A stretch of 64,000 nucleotides of DNA, from contig NZ_SIHJ01000001.1 of the NCBI RefSeq assembly GCF_007859765.1, forward strand, positions 2,743,075 to 2,807,074, in the 5' to 3' direction. The notes under the pieces were generated by a model. The model was not told the DNA's origin. It saw only the letters and a program-made list of their open reading frames with translations, and made no database searches. A program made the position numbers and the translations under genes. This DNA comes from Posidoniimonas corsicana. Its GTDB lineage: Bacteria > Planctomycetota > Planctomycetia > Pirellulales > Lacipirellulaceae. Of the stretch, positions 63,479 to 64,000 are shown in pieces; within the stretch, counting starts at the first letter, position 1, and each line of letters opens with the position of its first letter.

Positions 63479-64000
63479 TTACGCGACGCCCTGTCCGCAC
63501 AGCTCGATCGGGACGCTGCGCGGCTTCGTCTGCGGCCGCACGGCCCAGCCCGCCGACGCGGCCGCGGACGCCCAGGCCAACCCGACGAACAGCCAGATCG
63601 AGGGCCCGTAGCCGCCGGTCAAGTCGTACGTGACGCCCATGATGAACGGGCCTGCGCTGCACGCGGCGACCGTGGCGGTCCAGACCGAGCTGCGGATCGA
63701 TCCGAGGTGCCTGCGACCAAAGTACCGGGGCCACAGCGTGTTGCCGGTAACGGCCATCAGCCCCTGCCCAGCGCCCAGCAGCGCGGCGCCAACCTGGGTC
63801 ATCAACAGCGTGTGGGCGGTCCCCAGCACCAGCACGCCGGCCCCCAGGCTGGCCATCGCCACGGCCATCAGCCCGCGGAGCGGCAAGTAGTCGGCCAGCA
63901 GCCCGCCCTTGATCTGCAGCAGCGCCATCGCGACCGCCACCGTGGGGAAGATCGCGGCGGCCTGCGCGGCGGTGAAGCCCTGCAGCTCGAACAGCCGCAC
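63479..64000 (-). CDS. MFS transporter, C-terminal part (cut by window edge)
   Basis: About 173 residues of the C-terminal half of a major facilitator transporter: helices AAAIFPTVAVAMALLQIKGG, LMAVAMASLGAGVLVLGTAH, MTQVGAALLGAGQGLMAVTG and SIWLFVGLAWASAAASAGWA. The loop YFGRRHLGSIRSSVWTATVA is typical of the oxalate/formate and monocarboxylate type. The N-terminus lies beyond the right edge. Substrate unknown. Confidence 0.82.
   Translation of the reverse strand: MRLFELQGFTAAQAAAIFPTVAVAMALLQIKGGLLADYLPLRGLMAVAMASLGAGVLVLGTAHTLLMTQVGAALLGAGQGLMAVTGNTLWPRYFGRRHLGSIRSSVWTATVAACSAGPFIMGVTYDLTGGYGPSIWLFVGLAWASAAASAGWAVRPQTKPRSVPIELCGQGVA

Overview
The window looks like chromosomal DNA of a planctomycete, most likely order Pirellulales and perhaps close to Lacipirellulaceae. 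This rests on family content, not a database search. The markers are a PSD1-type cytochrome/DUF1549/DUF1553 protein overlapping a DUF1501 protein, a DUF1559 protein, two PEP-CTERM proteins, a FlgI-like lipoprotein with HEAT-like repeats and very high GC in most genes. I see no rRNA, tRNA, CRISPR array, intact insertion sequence or prophage.

Layout. 1-5475: an edge fragment, an acuI/yhdH-type reductase, a BON-domain protein, a pterin dehydratase, a LuxR-type regulator, then ricT, a Minf_1886-family gene and a 41-aa membrane peptide as one unit. 5621-11132: secreted proteins (prenyltransferase-like repeat protein, 798-aa DUF11 protein, esterase) and an orphan gene. 11373-15073: an HDAC-family deacetylase, a secreted protein of unknown function and a DUF4430/DUF6580 pair. 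15229-21125: fadJ-like and fadA-like beta-oxidation genes, then a YGG-rich secreted protein and a HEAT-repeat protein. 21185-31802: uvrA facing a CbpA-like DnaJ gene, a small membrane protein, rnpA-yidD, the FlgI-like lipoprotein and smc. 32250-37442: a lower-GC, internally repeated 994-aa PEP-CTERM protein behind a structured leader, a repeat-rich non-coding island and a Y-family polymerase. 38151-44689: an HTH/receiver regulator, rplM-rpsI, ald, mtnA, an orphan gene and ffh. 44696-53928: creatininase-family protein, sialidase, EcsC protein, secreted protein, second PEP-CTERM protein, DinB-family protein, DUF2306 and DUF1559 genes meeting tail to tail, and a class C beta-lactamase-like serine hydrolase. 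54082-58504: a GntR/ABC ATPase/1008-aa permease operon. 58764-64000: the DUF1501/PSD1 pair and the end of an MFS transporter.

Together the genes are housekeeping functions (repair, chromosome organisation, protein targeting, ribosomal proteins, RNase P protein, methionine salvage, beta-oxidation) mixed with many exported proteins typical of planctomycetes.

The least explained signals are non-coding. One is a dispersed palindrome family built on TTTTGTCC...GGACAAAA, with five copies in three gaps. A second is a REP-like hairpin family occurring as an inverted pair at 9333-9462 and singly at 36100-36130. A third is a two-hairpin leader ending in a T-run just before the 994-aa PEP-CTERM gene.
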